A stretch of DNA of 64,000 nt from Asterias rubens (GCF_902459465.1 NC_047082.1:1550001-1614000); one strand, 5' to 3'; positions 1-12,425 are shown, counted from the first letter of the stretch. Numbers and translations: made by a program. The notes: generated by a model not told the origin, from the letters alone.

Positions 1-990
1 CTTTGGTGGTCTTGAGGAAAGAGAATAATCTGAACAGAACAGTTTTCCTGAACAAAACAGAGTAAGTACAACCAAGACCGACATATTTTTTATATCCCAC
101 TTATAGCATTACAAAACCGAGGCTGAAAGGTAAAACACGTTTAGTTGGGAAATATTGCTTACTAACTTTCTGCTTAGCAGATTTGAGCAGGATACCAGTT
201 ACAAATGGTGCTAGATGGTAATTTGGCTGGTTACCTTATTTTGGTATGCATAATTTTGTTATGCTTAGCTATGTGTGCTAGCAGCTCCATGCAACAGGGG
301 CTTGCTTGGACCTAGCCTGAACATCTGACGTCACGCTTCGAGGCTCGTGAATAAGGCCAGAGACCCGTCTCCAAACCGGCGTGTACTTTCACCTTTGGCC
401 TTCATTCATTTCACATAGAAATACGCAGTCAAATTCTATTGCGGACATGACAGCATTGTACTGTTTGGGCATAGAAAGCTCATGTCACTGCACGTATTGT
501 ATCTAATGGAAACACTGGCTCTGAGAGCAGGGACCTGTCTGTCTCCTTGCGGATAAAGACAAGGGCCAAGTCTATACAAGCTTGGACTCATCTATAATGG
601 GTGACTTTTTGCGACACTAGGTGGCAGCAGACTTAACAGGTAAGTCCATTGTTCTTGCAAATGTGAGCATCCTTATTAGAACTACGTCAACAATGGAATA
701 ACTCAAATGGAGGCTAGAAGGAGAAATAGTCCCCTTAATGTGAACATTTATGTCATATACATTAACGCCATTGTTTATAGGGAACCAGACAACAAGATGG
801 TGGTATTTTATAACGAAGACCCATTAAAAATGCATCCTATACCAGACACCTCAGCTATGCACATTGGCTGTAGAATAGGGCTTGGGCGTTCCGGACAAAT
901 CCATTGCCTGCCGAGATTCGGTCCGGCCCTAAAGCTTCACATTCCATAACGGTTCTTCCAGTCAGATTCTATTTTTTTCTGACTTTGCAG
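1..990 (+). other. Intron of the adhesion GPCR gene, no exon recognised
   Basis: No reading frame here has both plausible splice sites and GAIN-like sequence. Around 160-300 there is a degenerate copy of the TGCTTAGCAG-rich dispersed element seen elsewhere in the window. The acceptor at 989-990 opens the first recognisable exon. Confidence 0.4.
615..628 (+). promoter_or_regulatory. CTCF-like core motif, forward orientation
   Basis: CACTAGGTGGCAGC matches the bilaterian CTCF core (C-A-n-n-A-G-G-n-G-G-C). A sister motif in the opposite orientation is at 17717-17730. The two share about 20 bases including the flank GAGACTT-like CAGACTT. Binding is not shown; the shared flank could instead reflect a repeat. 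Confidence 0.25.
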
Positions 991-3900
991 GACAGAAGTT
1001 GCTTACAACGAGACGACTCAAGAAGTGAACAGCGCCCTCTTGACCTTCTCGCTCTTTGTTGAAGGCAACAAGACATCGGTGCCCGTTACCTTCCGCCTTC
1101 AGCACATTGAAGTAATCATTAACCAATCCTTGAGCATTGTTGATCTTTAACTAGTTAATGTCGGAAATCTTCAAATACTTTTCTCCTTCCAAGAAATTTG
1201 TTTTGCATTCCAAAGGTTCCCCCCCCCCCAAAAAAAAAAAATAGACAGGTTTTTGGAGGGTTGTTGTCAGGACCATTTTTCTCAGAGAGCACTGCTGTCA
1301 CAAAGAAACCATGACCTAACAAAATCACGGCAGCAAAAATTCTGTAGCGACAATTTTTTAAGAAAAATCTTCAGAGTTAAAATTTCTGCAGGGTTCTGTT
1401 TCCTCCAACCGACACGCCCCCAATTGATCCCCTCCCATGAAAGCCCAGTGAATGTAAATGATGGTGGTGTTGATATACCTTGCCTGGAGAATTTACAGTC
1501 CTGAATCTAGCTTGAAAAAAAAACCTCAAATATTCTCAACAAAATTTCAAATGTAAACTGTCTTCGCCTATTCTGCGGCTTGTGCCTGTATTTACCAATT
1601 AATTTTGTGTATTGACAAAAACGAGCTGTCAGTCAAATTGCCCGATTTGTAATTTTCTTGTTAGGATACTGGCACAGAAATACGTACCATTGATGATACA
1701 GCATTTTATGAGGTCAGAACACCCATATGCACATTTTGGAACGAGATTAACGAAACGTAAGTTTAAATTTATTTGTGGCCATTACAACCTCATAGCTGCT
1801 TTTAGCAAATACCGTAGGTAAGCACAACAAAATGTTGCTTACCAGAACTATTATTATCTGGCAATGAAACCAAGGATGTCTCATAAGTGAACTTAATAGT
1901 CACTGGAGCTCACAACGTGAGAAAACCTGTAAATGCTATCAAAAACGCATAGCTAGTCTTAAGTTACTCGTCCTAAGTCAAGATAAGACTAGTCCTAACT
2001 CTTTGTGAAATCCACCCCTGGGTTCTTTCACGTACACTATGAAATTGCAGAACAAAGTCTGCTCTCCTTTAAATGAGAATGTTTTGATTTGCTGTTTTGT
2101 TTTTATTTTTAAGATGGTCATCTTGGGGATGCAAGACGGTATTCTCGACAACAAATTTCTCGAAATGCGACTGCAATCATTCAACAAACTTTGGGATTCT
2201 TATGGACATTAGTTATAAGGTAAAAGGTCAAGAGATGACTCGTTCAAAACTGTATCTTTATCACAACATCGCCAAGCACTAATAAAAAAGAAGGTTAAAT
2301 TGTGTATACCTCTTCTATTTTGTTTGTGAGGGTCATAGATTGGTAAATGCACCAAAAAATAATGACAATAACTTGCTTGGTAAGAAGCACTGCAGCTGTT
2401 GATTGTACAAACTATTTTGAGAAAATTGGTGTGATGTTTCCATGAGGATGCTTTGGCAAATATATAATTCAGATTCAGATTCAGAACTAATTAAATTTCC
2501 AAAATTTTCCTCCATGCAAAACCCCCAAAACTAAACAAAAACAACAAAATAAACAAAATCAACAGATGTGGATGAAAATGACACCTGAGTCTGAATCAGC
2601 ATAGTGCAGTTGAGGTTAAAAAGTGATGTAAAAGGCACAGCTGGTCATCCGCCTCACCGAGGGAAATTAATGTTTTAAGAAATTATGAAAGCATCTTGGA
2701 TTTTTTGCAACCATAAATTTATTTAAGAGTATTGTCATCTCATATGACCACTCTGCTAAATAATTTTTAATTAAGGATTGGCGTAATTTTTGTTTGACCG
2801 GAACAATGTTAAGTTGTTCTTTTGTGAGAAATGTCGTCGATCATACTTAGCGAGGACCGCCCCCACAGATAGAGCTTTCCACATGCTAACCATAACGTTT
2901 GTGTTTTTAATATTCACTGTAGGAAACTAAGATTCTACCAGAAATCACAGTCTTGGGACCTCTTGACTGGCTTTCTTATATTGGCGTTGGGGTGTCGATA
3001 TTAGCACTGGTCCTCCAACTCACTATTTACATCTATTTATGGTAAGCAAGTTTTTGTCTCATTTTAAAAGCAGGGTATAATATGGGTAACTGTTGACGAC
3101 CAGTATCCAAACTTCATGTAACCTTAAGTAACAATGTCTTGAAAATGTTGGCTCAACTGATCATCCAGGTTGCAAGAAAATAACGAAGAAAAACAATTGT
3201 TAATTTTTTTTCAATTCTATGAGTTCTCAGGTATAACTTATTTGTAAGAAAAATGACATAAATGTTCTCGAACATGTCTTTGTGCTCGCATATAAAACAA
3301 GTTAAATTCATGTTAAACTATGCAAGCAATTTTTTTTTTTCTCATTTTGAATAGTTATTAATTGTTTCTTATTAATTTATTTTTCTCTCTATCAGGACGA
3401 TGTTGCAGTTTGATCGTATTTTCATTCATACTAACCTAGTTGTAGCTCTCTTGGTGGCTCTTATCTTATTTGTTGGCGGTGTTGATCTTGGAAATGGAAA
3501 CCCGGTCAGTAGACTGTTCAATTATTCCTGCAAAGTATACCTTTATCATGACGCTGCCATTGTGCCTTTTTCATCTGTATTCAAATCATTGTGCACCAAA
3601 TCGATTTCTTTCTCAAGTTCGAACGACTTCTTTGCGTAGAGTAGAAGCCAGTGACACAGCAAACTTCTTAGTCTGTTGGGCTGGCAAATGTTCAAAAACG
3701 TACACCGCCCAAGTTTTACTGTTTTAAAACTGTTTTACTGTCCACCTGACCTTATAATGCAAGCAGTGTTGTAGCCATGGTGGTCGAAATACTCTGAGCA
3801 AAATACACTGTGCTGCCCAGCACAGATTTCCCCACGATTGCACTTCAGCAATGATGGCCCCATACCCAAACATGAATAATTTTGTTGAAGGGCTTGCCCT

Positions 3901-6900
3901 TGGTGGACTAAATTGCATTAAGCGCCCAAACACTACAATTGTTCTAGCTACAACACTGAATGTGTTTATATCTGCTTTCTGATAGGTTGTCTGCAAGATC
4001 ATCGCCCTGTTTCTGCATTACTTCTACCTATCGGTCTTTGGTTGGATGTTGGTAGAGGGGGTGCATCTCTACATGAAGGTGGTCAAAGTCTACGGCAGTG
4101 AGAACATTAAGATGTACCGCTACATTCTCATCGGCTGGGTCGCTCCGGCCGTAATATGCGCCATATCTTTTGGTGCAAACAACGAAGGATATGGATCAAA
4201 GACAGCGTAAATAATAAGAACAAATTATTTCCAATCATCTACCATAATATTTAGGAAGTAACTGTTATACACATATTGAATGGCAATGAGGTTACTAGGG
4301 TACTTCTATTCCCCCAAGGGACTTTGAGTGACCAGAAGAGGAACCTATTTCTCGAGGCTGAAGGCTCTGAAAAGAGCCGGTGTGGTCTCGACGTTTTGAA
4401 CAATATACTTTGCTCAACTCCTGAAGACCAGCTCTTTTCGGAGCCAACATCCCACTAAAGAGACCTATTTTACTATTTATTTATAGTTTTGTCCTTGTCA
4501 TTCACACCATGCAAAGCTTCAGACAATACTTACCATAATATTGTTTTTTTAATCTTAGGAGTGTTGCAATGCCAAATATTCATTCATTTTTTTGAATCAT
4601 AGAATATGTATTTATTTCTTGCAGTTGTTGGCTTGTGGGGGACAGTGTCTTTTCATTTATAGTACCAGTCATAGCAGTTGTAATGGTAAGTAAAAACAAA
4701 ACCAGACCATAATTGCTTCATAAAAAGTTGGGAAGGGTAGTGCATTTTGCTCTACCAGCCAGGGTCTTAGTGGACGATACCCATGCTTGCAGGCTGTGAA
4801 GGATGTAACCCCGTTTCAGCCCCAGGAGTAGGTGACAATGTGCCCCTAGTGGCAGTTGATTTAAATCGATAGCCCAAATCAGTTAAGTGTAGCGCTCACT
4901 TTGAAGTAGCCTTCTGGATCTTGTGAGGTAAGGCGATTTCTCATAAAACTTTTCATAAAAATAATGAATTGTAAATTGGGGTGTGTCGATGGGTCAACAC
5001 AATTTCGAAAAAAATATCTGAATTTTTATTGAACATTGATCATTCTAAATAGCCCCTAAAAAGCAGCTTCTGACTTGAGACAAACATAATTTTTTCTCGA
5101 AAGAGTTAATTCTTTTTCGCCTTTAAGACTCCTTCATCAATCCAAGTATTAAAAAAAATTGCATAATCGTATTTTGACCATGTACTTTATTTTTGTGATT
5201 TCTCGTAGTTCAACATGATTGTTTTTACGATGGTGATCCGGATCATTATGAAATCAGCTCGGTTACATCAAGAGAAAAACTATGACCACATCAAGTGAGT
5301 AAAATAATGTCAAGGTGTGGTTGGGGAGGGTGATGTCGAACTTCCCGGATTGTTAGATCGTCCTTCTCAACAAGCTAAATATTCAGTCACATACAGGGCC
5401 CAATTTCATAAAGCCTGTAAGCACAAAAACTTGCTAAGCACAGATAAAATGTTGCTGAGCAGAAACTGTTTACCAGCCAAAAGTCCACAAGGTTTACATT
5501 GTTGTGACTGGTGCCCCACCTATTTTCTGATTAACAGCTTTATGAAATTGGGCCCTGGTCTTTACCAAGTTAAAATTTGCTAACTAGATAAAAAGTATTG
5601 CTTGGCAAATTTGGATAAACAAAATGTCAATCAAAGTACATTGCTCTGATGTTGGTGGTCGACCTAAATATTAAAAATTAACCCAGTCAGTTGACCTTAA
5701 AACCATAATTACCTAATATTAAGTTTTGCTGAGCAAAATGTTTTGCTTCAGTTACGAGTATGACATAGGTCCCGTGTTTGGTGAGATGTTACGTTTTACT
5801 GATTTTCTTTCCTTCATCTTGTCGTAAGATCTGGCGTGAAGGGCGCCCTCGTTCTCATGCCCATCATGGGAATGACGTGGCTCTTTGGACTGCTAAATTT
5901 CTATGGCGACGGAGAGGTTTTCGAGTATCTCTTTATCATCTTCAATTCTTTCCAGGGACTCTTCATCTTTCTGATCTATTGCGTATTCAACTCAGAGGTC
6001 AGTGAACTTTCAATCCTTCCAAGAGTTACTTGCAGGGCCCAATTTGCATCAAGATGTTTAGCAGAAAATACTGCTTAACAAAAATTGAGTGTAGCACCAG
6101 TCACAACAGTGTAAACTTTATGGAATGTTGGCTGGTAATCTTTTTTTTTTAAGCAAGATTTTCCCGTGCTTAGGTGGTTTGTTTGTGCTTGAAGAAGCTA
6201 TTCATCTCCATATAGGTTTTTAAGGGAAATCTGATGTCCAAAACCAACTGCCCGAAAATGTGGGCAGCCATGAAATGTTTACTCGGTGAGATAAAAAGTT
6301 TCCTACAGATAAGATTATAGAGCTCTGAAAATTGTTCACCCTGAACTTCGCTCTTCAGGGGGCACAGCAATTTTGCCCTTGAACTTTGCAAAGGGCACCA
6401 CAAAGTACATGACACCATGGCACTCGCTGTGGGTGCCTTTGGTTATTTCGAGGCCTGTCGACCTTCGTACCTTGGACCCTGTTCTTTGAACAGAGAAGGA
6501 GTCCTTTGTCAGGTTATTTATTACCGTTTTGTTGGAGGGAGACTGTCAGAAAAGTGGTGGGGAGAGTTGTCATTAAATAACAATATTTCTCCTCTGAACT
6601 TGTTATCAAAATGTTTTAGTGAGCATTCCCTTTTGACCAATCCCTTTTAACTGAAGAAGTAATCAATATAAAGAAACAGGCCTATGTACTTTATCTTGTT
6701 AGGCCAAGTAAAAAAAAACATGTTTTGCGTCCCCGCCCGCTTCCTTTTTACAGGCCGCCTCCTTTTTTATTTTATTTTTTATGCACATTTTTTTATGCAC
6801 ATTTTTTTTTTTTTTTTTTTTTTAAATAGGGTTATTTTAAATGATCTCAGCAAAAACAATCTGAATGTCTTTCCTGAATGCCTCGACTAAATTGTTTCAT

Positions 6901-9900
6901 TTATGTTTTGTGTATTTCAGCAGTAGAAAAAACAATGGATATTTGACATTTTAACAAAGAATGGCGGCCATCTTGAAATAAAAAATAAAAAATAAAAAGC
7001 CCCTCTTCCTCCTTTTTTTGAAAAACCCGGACGTGAAACATGTTTTTTTTTTACTCGGCCTTACAAAGAATTGTTACTTTTCTCCGCCCATATTTATTAG
7101 GTCAGAGCAGCATTTGTGCGTAAACGAAACAAGCGTCGACAGGTGATGGCACTTGACTCCAGGGTAACGAGATTGTTCTAGTTTAGTAAATTTGGTTTGC
7201 AACGATGTGTGTTTGTTTGTGTACTTAATACTTTATGTGACCAGACAAGATTGGTTCTTTATACAAGTATTTTATTCACAAGCACAAAAAGATTTTAAAA
7301 AAGGGTTGATGCGTAAGTCTATAAAAGTAACAGAAAAGAAAAAGATTATAAGCAAACATAAGATTATACAATAGAAATGTAGAAAATACAAACATTAAAT
7401 CAAAATAACCAAAGTAAACCTGAAACATTAAATTCTATGGCAAAGAGCAAATGTCTCAAGCTTAAGAAGATAACTTTTACAATAGAGAAACACATTTATT
7501 ATTATACCCTTTAGCCAAAGATAAAATAGTTCCTCAGTCCACCTTATTAAATATTCACGAAAACTCTAGAGTCCAGTAAAGAACACTAAGTTTTAACACT
7601 GCTATACACAATAGACACTGCTGTCCAGAAAGACAAATACATACTAATGAGCTAGCAACATGGCTGTAACATAAACAATCTAGATAGTGGTTCTTGATGT
7701 CAGCCACCTGTGCAGTGATCACATAGCAATTAACTATACTATACCCTCACACACACAGCACAGTATTGATACTGGTCAACACAGAGTTGTGTGATGTAGC
7801 TAAACCTATGTCAAAAAACCAAACACACAGCCATGAACCTTGAAAGTTCCTAAGACATTCCACAGCTGGTGTACTTAATTACTTAATCTCTACATCTCTG
7901 CAATAAACAACCCATAGCATACAGCACTAGGAATCTCATCTGGGGTCTATGCTAGAACCTTACACAAGAAACTGTAAATCTCTGAAGTTTCATGGAATAG
8001 AAACACATAAATCTAATGTACAAAAGAAACAATAACTTAATCATAACTGAAAGACCTGAATGGCAAAAAGAGCAAAATAAGGAATAATAACAATTATCGA
8101 AAGTGACTCAATCAAAGTTATCCTAGCAAGAACTTTTCAATGAACTAGGTAAATCAATTAACAAGAAAAACAAATAATGAAATGAAATCCATACAACTCA
8201 TTTAAACTTCTCTGTGAAATGGACACTAAAAGTATGGACATGGAAGAGTCTAAAACAACAAATAACTATACCCTCCATCTTCAATGAAATGTAAAGTAAA
8301 TTATAATAAACCAAACTATTTCTTAAGGAAACTTGTAAAAGAACTCTTTCCTTCCTCCATATAGCAAGGTAAATTAATCCAAGGAAACATTATCCTCAAC
8401 TGTTTCAAATATAAACAGAGTAAAGACAATCCAAAAAGGACAAGTTTGGGCAAAACACTGACAACTCAACTTCTCAATCAGTATGCTCTGATCGTCTTCA
8501 GGAATATGAACGTTGAGTCGTCAACCACCGGTTCTTCTCGGAACCAACACTACTCAAAAGAGATTTATACATGGTGCTACAGTAAAACCTCACCTGATTG
8601 TACTCCCACCATGCCAAATGTTTGTTTTTTTTGATTCAGAAAATTCTCAAGTTTACTTTCTTCAATCAAAATGAGTAGACATTTTTATAGGTTTACTCCT
8701 CTAGAAATGCAATGTTGACAGCATTCATCTTTTTAAACTCTTTTTCAAACTTCTCTTTTCTTACACAGATCTTACCCATGCAGTCAAAGGTGACAGAAAC
8801 TGAGTTTTTACCAGACCCTAGCATACAAATTGAAGATGATGGTCTCGACCACGAACCTGAAAACGTCCCTGAAGAAGGTGCGAGGAAATCAAATAAAATG
8901 TTATTACAATAGAGATATAATATTTAATTGGGCCTGAATTCACAAGTACATGTACAGACATAACAGAAGAGCTAAAGAAAGTTAAAAATTTATCTCCCCC
9001 CAAAAAATACTCTTGATATTTTCACGTTAGTGCAAACAAGTTGTATCTTGCGTTATTTTACATGAAAATGCTCTATTTAAAAAGCTTGTCACGTGATGTT
9101 ACCTTATAAAGGTGCAGTTTTCAAGAATCCGTCAGTTGAAGTGGAACAGCTCTGTGTTTTCGTTCGCAAACGATCACTCAGCTCTCGTTTTTCATGTTTT
9201 TGTTGGACAGGCATGCCAATTGCTGACATTTGCTTCAGCTGCAGACTGTCAGGGCACTGGTCCAAAGATTGCCCATTTAACATTGACGCTGGACTCTCTA
9301 GAATCAAGCCTAGAGTGAGACAAGCACAGTCTGTCGGTAATATAATAATTTATAATAGTTATGTAATTATACCGCACACATGTCTGTCAATAAAGACACC
9401 CAAGGCGCACACAGAGAAAATAAATGGCACATTTAACAGAAAACTTCCATAACTGAGTCACACCCTGGCAAGTGCCCATGTCAGATGCAATTGTGTCCGC
9501 CAAGCAATACTGTCGGCTCCGGACACTTTTGCATATTCAATTGTGTCCGGGGCTATGCAAAAACCGTCCGGTGGACATGTACATGAATGTACAAGAATGT
9601 GTGCACGTAAGCGAGCATGAATGCACTGAACCTAGGAAAATGCAGCATGAATATTCACATATTTTATGATTGCAGCGAATAACCAACCCAATCAACAGCC
9701 GAACATTTCCCATGTCATTCATGAAATGCACTTAGCTTGTAAAAGAAATTGCAAACGTGTTCCGTCGACCAAGGGCGTTTAATTTACTGCAAGGACGGTT
9801 GTGCACGGGGCGGACACAACTGCATATGCAAATGTGTCCAGGCGGACACAATTGCATTATGCAGCAGCATCCGGGCGGACACGATTGCATATGCAAAACC

Positions 9901-11702
9901 GTCCGGCAGACATACATATGCAATAATGTCCTCCGGATAGTATTGCATGGAGGACATTATTGCATGCGAGAACCGTCTCTCAGCCACCGGCTACCTTCAT
10001 CCTCCCAATGAACCAATAGTTGTTTCCTAATGATTGTTGTTTTCTGGTTTTTTAGATATCGTCGAACTCAGCAGGACAAGCACTCCATCCTGCTGTAGCT
10101 CAATGGAACTCCCTGGTACTCCGTCACCTCCACCAGGTAAGGGACTTTCTAATATTTAGCTGTTGTCCTTGGCTGGTAATAAAACTTTGGAATGATGTTG
10201 ATGGCTCATTCTTCTTGATTGTTGTCACTGTTTTTATAAATTTTAAAACTCAAATGCTCTTTAAATGACAGTGTCTGGCTCCTTTGTCTGTATTACACAG
10301 TCATTTTATTGATGTTTCCTTTTCTCATTTGAATGTGTGCATATGTATATTTTTACAGTGTATTTTTTATTTTTTATTTATTGTTTTATAGTTTATTGCA
10401 TTCGAACAAAATCATATTGGAATTTGCACTGCATAAATTATTATTATTATTATTATTATTACTATTTCAGTGTCGGTGGAACCAAGCGAACCAGATGAAC
10501 CTGTCGCTACTCCCGAACCGATCGAATCAAATGAACCTGTCGCTAGTCCCGAACCGATCGAACAGGTAAAACCTCTAAAGAGTAACAGTTAGTCTTCCAT
10601 GTGACTTGTTAAGTCATTATAATTACTTTACAATAGTGTGCAATGATTGTGTACAACTGTGCTGAATTCAGTCTAGGAAATAAACCACAAGGGAAACTGA
10701 ATGAGTAAATTTATAAATAGTTTGTGTTTGATCAAAGACAAATTGACTGGAGCAGCCGGACTTGAACCAATGACGTCTGGATGAATGCACCACGCTCTAC
10801 CAACTGGGCTATCCATCCCTATGTTGGCGGTCTCCCTATGGCTCAATTATCTTTGTTCAAACCCAAACAAACTACAGTAACAGAAGAGAGAATGAGTGAG
10901 TTCACAAGGCAAAGTGTTGTATTTTGATGAAATTGTTGTTGAAGTGTATCTCTTTGACACAACTTGTAATTTTGTGAATTTTGGTTGTGTTTGTTTTTAA
11001 TAGGAATGCCTGATAACACCTCCAGTCAGTCCAGTAGAGGCATTAGTGCTAGCTCCATGTCCTGCCCTCAAACCACACAAAAACATCTCTAACAAGGTAC
11101 ACATGAAATTTATTGTTACAAACTGTCGGGAAATAATTGTATAATTTTGTGAAGGGAAACAATTCAAATAAGAGGTTCTCATAATATGTTTATACTTTGT
11201 TTTATTAGAGATTTTATTTATTCCATGACACATCAAACAGCGCTCAACTTGAGCTCTTTTGTTGTTCATGGAGGATGGTGATTGTCTGCACTTCTATTGT
11301 TGCATCAGAGGGGTTGCTTACTGAAATGGCGTCTACTGAACCGTAGAGTCCGGTTTTCTTGTCTTTGATTACGACAATAACAGAATGAAAAGGAGACAAA
11401 AAGAAATTATCAGTTAAAGACGTGAGAGGAAAACCCCAATGGGGAAAAACCCACGCAGTCAGGCAGAGACTAAGAACCAAATCCACGTGCAAGGCACTGG
11501 TCTGGGGGTGGGATTGGAACAGGGGGTCCACAGAGGTGAAAGACAGGGAAAGAAACAATTCAGCCCGCGGGTCCCCTGATTTTGTCTTGTATTTTGCCAA
11601 AAACTAATGTTAACAATGAGAAATGTCTTTTAATCTGTGTTGTTTTTGTTTCTACAGAGTGTTTTGCCGAAAAATAAAGTTGAGGCGTGGAAATACTGGT
11701 GA
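991..11702 (+). CDS. Adhesion G-protein-coupled receptor, 3' part (GAIN end, GPS, 7TM, long tail)
   Basis: Exons read at 991-1111, 1665-1756, 2114-2219, 2923-3041, 3396-3504, 3986-4206, 4625-4685, 5209-5294, 5829-5997, 7101-7163, 8769-8877, 9211-9336, 10056-10136, 10471-10565, 11004-11096 and 11658-11702. All have GT/AG borders and matching phases, giving 564 residues to a TGA at 11700. The N-terminus lies upstream of the window. Residues 63-104 carry the GPS motif (PICTFWNEI, WSSWGC, CDCNHSTNFGILMD), the autoproteolysis site of the GAIN domain; cleavage would fall in HST rather than the usual HLT/HLS. Seven hydrophobic helices follow (residues about 116-357), with family signatures such as WMLVEGVHLY in TM3 and GMTWLFGLL in TM6. 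The end of TM7, FNSEVRAAF, recalls ADGRD1, but the subfamily is not settled. The cytoplasmic tail of about 200 residues is acidic and proline-rich, contains a zinc knuckle (separate entry), and ends in EAWKYW. The receptor acts at the plasma membrane; ligand and G protein are unknown. Confidence 0.88.
4276..4540 (+). repeat. Dispersed hairpin repeat (GACGTTT...CTGAAGA family), divergent copy
   Basis: This stretch holds the ordered motifs of a family also found near 8440-8600, 24690-24850, 31955-32165, 33300-33455 and 59690-59830. The order is a short GAAAAGAGCC-type hairpin, CTCGACGTTTTGAACA, then CTCCTGAAGACC, and finally CACCATGCAAAGC. It lies in a GPCR intron. It is probably a small non-autonomous mobile element; the class is unresolved. 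Confidence 0.45.
5395..5556 (+). mobile_element. MITE with 20-bp perfect terminal inverted repeats (AGGGCCC family)
   Basis: The ends are AGGGCCCAATTTCATAAAGC and its exact reverse complement, enclosing 162 bp. The interior has TGCTTAGCA/TGCTGAGCA motifs and TTGTTGTGACTGGTGCCCC. Related or truncated copies lie at about 6035-6175, 14710-14750, 21655-21855, 36832-36990, 53490-53760 and 53960-54150. There is no coding capacity, so it is a non-autonomous DNA transposon. No clear target-site duplication is seen. Confidence 0.7.
7164..8768 (+). other. Long AT-rich GPCR intron
   Basis: The purine-rich, A-rich intron (7270-8440) shows no coding signal. Near 8446-8610 is a copy of the hairpin repeat containing AGTATGCTCTGATCGTCTTC. 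Nothing else is recognised. Confidence 0.5.
8446..8610 (+). repeat. Dispersed hairpin repeat copy in GPCR intron
   Basis: It contains TCAGTATGCTCTGATCGTCTTC-type sequence followed by CTTCAGGA, a GGTTCTTCTCGGAACC hairpin, and ATACATGGTGCTAC. These are the same ordered blocks as in the copies at 31955-32165 and 33300-33455. Confidence 0.55.
9211..9336 (+). CDS. Phase-1 cassette exon encoding a CCHC zinc knuckle in the GPCR tail
   Basis: This 126-nt exon has an acceptor ending in ggacag and a donor gtaata, and is phase 1 at both ends. It can therefore be included or skipped without changing frame between the exons at 8769-8877 and 10056-10136. It encodes 42 residues. C426, C429, H434 and C439 (numbered from the first visible codon) fit the spacing C-x2-C-x4-H-x4-C in CFSCRLSGHWSKDC. 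This fold is typical of retroviral-type Gag and CNBP-like RNA/ssDNA-binding proteins. It sits about 60 residues after TM7. It could be an exonised retroelement fragment or a retained functional module. Inclusion in the mRNA is inferred from splice sites and phase only. Confidence 0.6.
9480..9970 (+). mobile_element. Non-autonomous element with ATGCAA/GGACAC subterminal repeats, copy 1
   Basis: An element of about 490 bp whose two ends are packed with alternating GGACAC/GGACA and TTGCAT/ATGCAA words in both orientations. A unique middle (about 9600-9770) separates them. The ends are imperfect inverted repeats (TCAGATGCAATTGTGTCC and the complement of GGACATTATTGCATGCGA). A second copy in inverted orientation is at 58217-58724 and shares the middle. 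Subterminal repeat arrays like these usually serve as transposase-binding sites; the superfamily is not assigned. It sits in a GPCR intron. Confidence 0.65.
10490..10561 (+). repeat. 36-bp in-exon tandem duplication in the GPCR tail
   Basis: Within the exon 10471-10565 a 36-bp (12-codon) block occurs twice with few changes, giving EPVATPEPIESN followed by EPVASPEPIE. The frame is preserved, so the tail carries two acidic proline-rich repeats. This may be a phosphorylatable linker; no partner is known. Confidence 0.7.
10745..10835 (-). repeat. tRNA-like sequence (SINE head or tRNA pseudogene)
   Basis: Read on the minus strand it has a box A-like TAGCCCAGTTGGTAGAGC and a box B-like GGTTCAAGTCC at tRNA spacing. 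The acceptor and anticodon stems are not convincing. It is probably a tRNA-derived SINE fragment in a GPCR intron and not a working tRNA gene. Confidence 0.5.
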
Positions 11703-11795
11703 AGAATCACGTAACCCACACAAGAGCCACTACTACCTAAAATATTATTTGTTTTATTATGGGGTCGCTCAGTTTCATGACAGAATCTGAATGAA

Positions 11796-11801
11796 AATAA
11801 A
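11796..11801 (+). terminator. Polyadenylation signal AATAAA of the adhesion GPCR gene
   Basis: A canonical AATAAA lies 94 nt after the stop codon at 11700-11702 and is followed by a T-rich stretch. It gives a short 3' UTR. The next gene, PEX3, begins its coding sequence about 880 nt further on. Confidence 0.5.
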
Positions 11802-11947
11802 GTTGTTATGACTGCCAATCCTCCAGAAAAAGTTGTTCACCTTACTTGTTATATATACAGAAATGTTTAGCAATAGACCCCTCTAAAGTGTTTCTTAACA
11901 GTTAAAAAAAATTAAATCTTTAAAAATTATGTTAAATACTTTCAGCA

Positions 11948-12256
11948 TTAAAGACACTGGACACGATTGATAAATAACAAAGCTGTGAAAATTTGAGCTT
12001 GATTGGTCGTCGAAGTTGCGAGATAATAATGAAAGAAAAAACGCCCTTGTCACATGAATTTGTGTGCCTTCAATGCTTGATTTCGGGACCTCAAATTCTA
12101 AATCCGAGGTCTCAAAATCAAATTTGTGGAAAATAACTTCTTTCTTCTGTTTCTCAGAATGTTCTATATACTATCAACCTCTCCCCATTACTCATTACCA
12201 AGTGAGGTTTTATGCTAATAATTATTTTGAGTAAATTACGTGTCCACTGCCTTTAA
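11948..12256 (+). mobile_element. TTAA-flanked MITE (piggyBac-like), full-length copy
   Basis: It begins TTAAAGACACTGGACACG and ends with the complement of TTAAAGGCAGTGGACACG, so both ends carry TTAA and an 18-bp imperfect TIR. Inner palindromic blocks (GATTTCGGGACCTC, GAGGTCTC) recur in copies at 27066-27395 and 38772-39035. TTAA flanks are the hallmark of piggyBac transposition. The element is non-coding, 309 bp, and lies between the GPCR and PEX3 genes. Confidence 0.72.
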
Positions 12257-12425
12257 AAGTATTTATATCTTGTAGAAACTTGACTGGTAAATGTTTTCCT
12301 ATTATGAAATAAAAATAATTGAAAATGGAAAACAAAATGTTATTCTTTTTAGTCGTTTACCAATGGTTCTACCCTGTACATGCTAAGTTTATCCCCGCCC
12401 CCACCCCCCCATTAGTTAAACTTTT

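Noticed and set aside
707..949. 80-codon ORF upstream of the first GPCR exon
   Set aside because: No GAIN-like features or splice borders; it lies within intron sequence.
9480..9970. CRISPR-like array
   Set aside because: The short words recur in both orientations with irregular spacing and inside a TIR-bounded element in eukaryotic DNA; there are no uniform repeats or spacers.
10745..10835. Functional tRNA gene on the minus strand
   Set aside because: Boxes A and B are present but the anticodon and acceptor stems do not form; kept only as a tRNA-like repeat.
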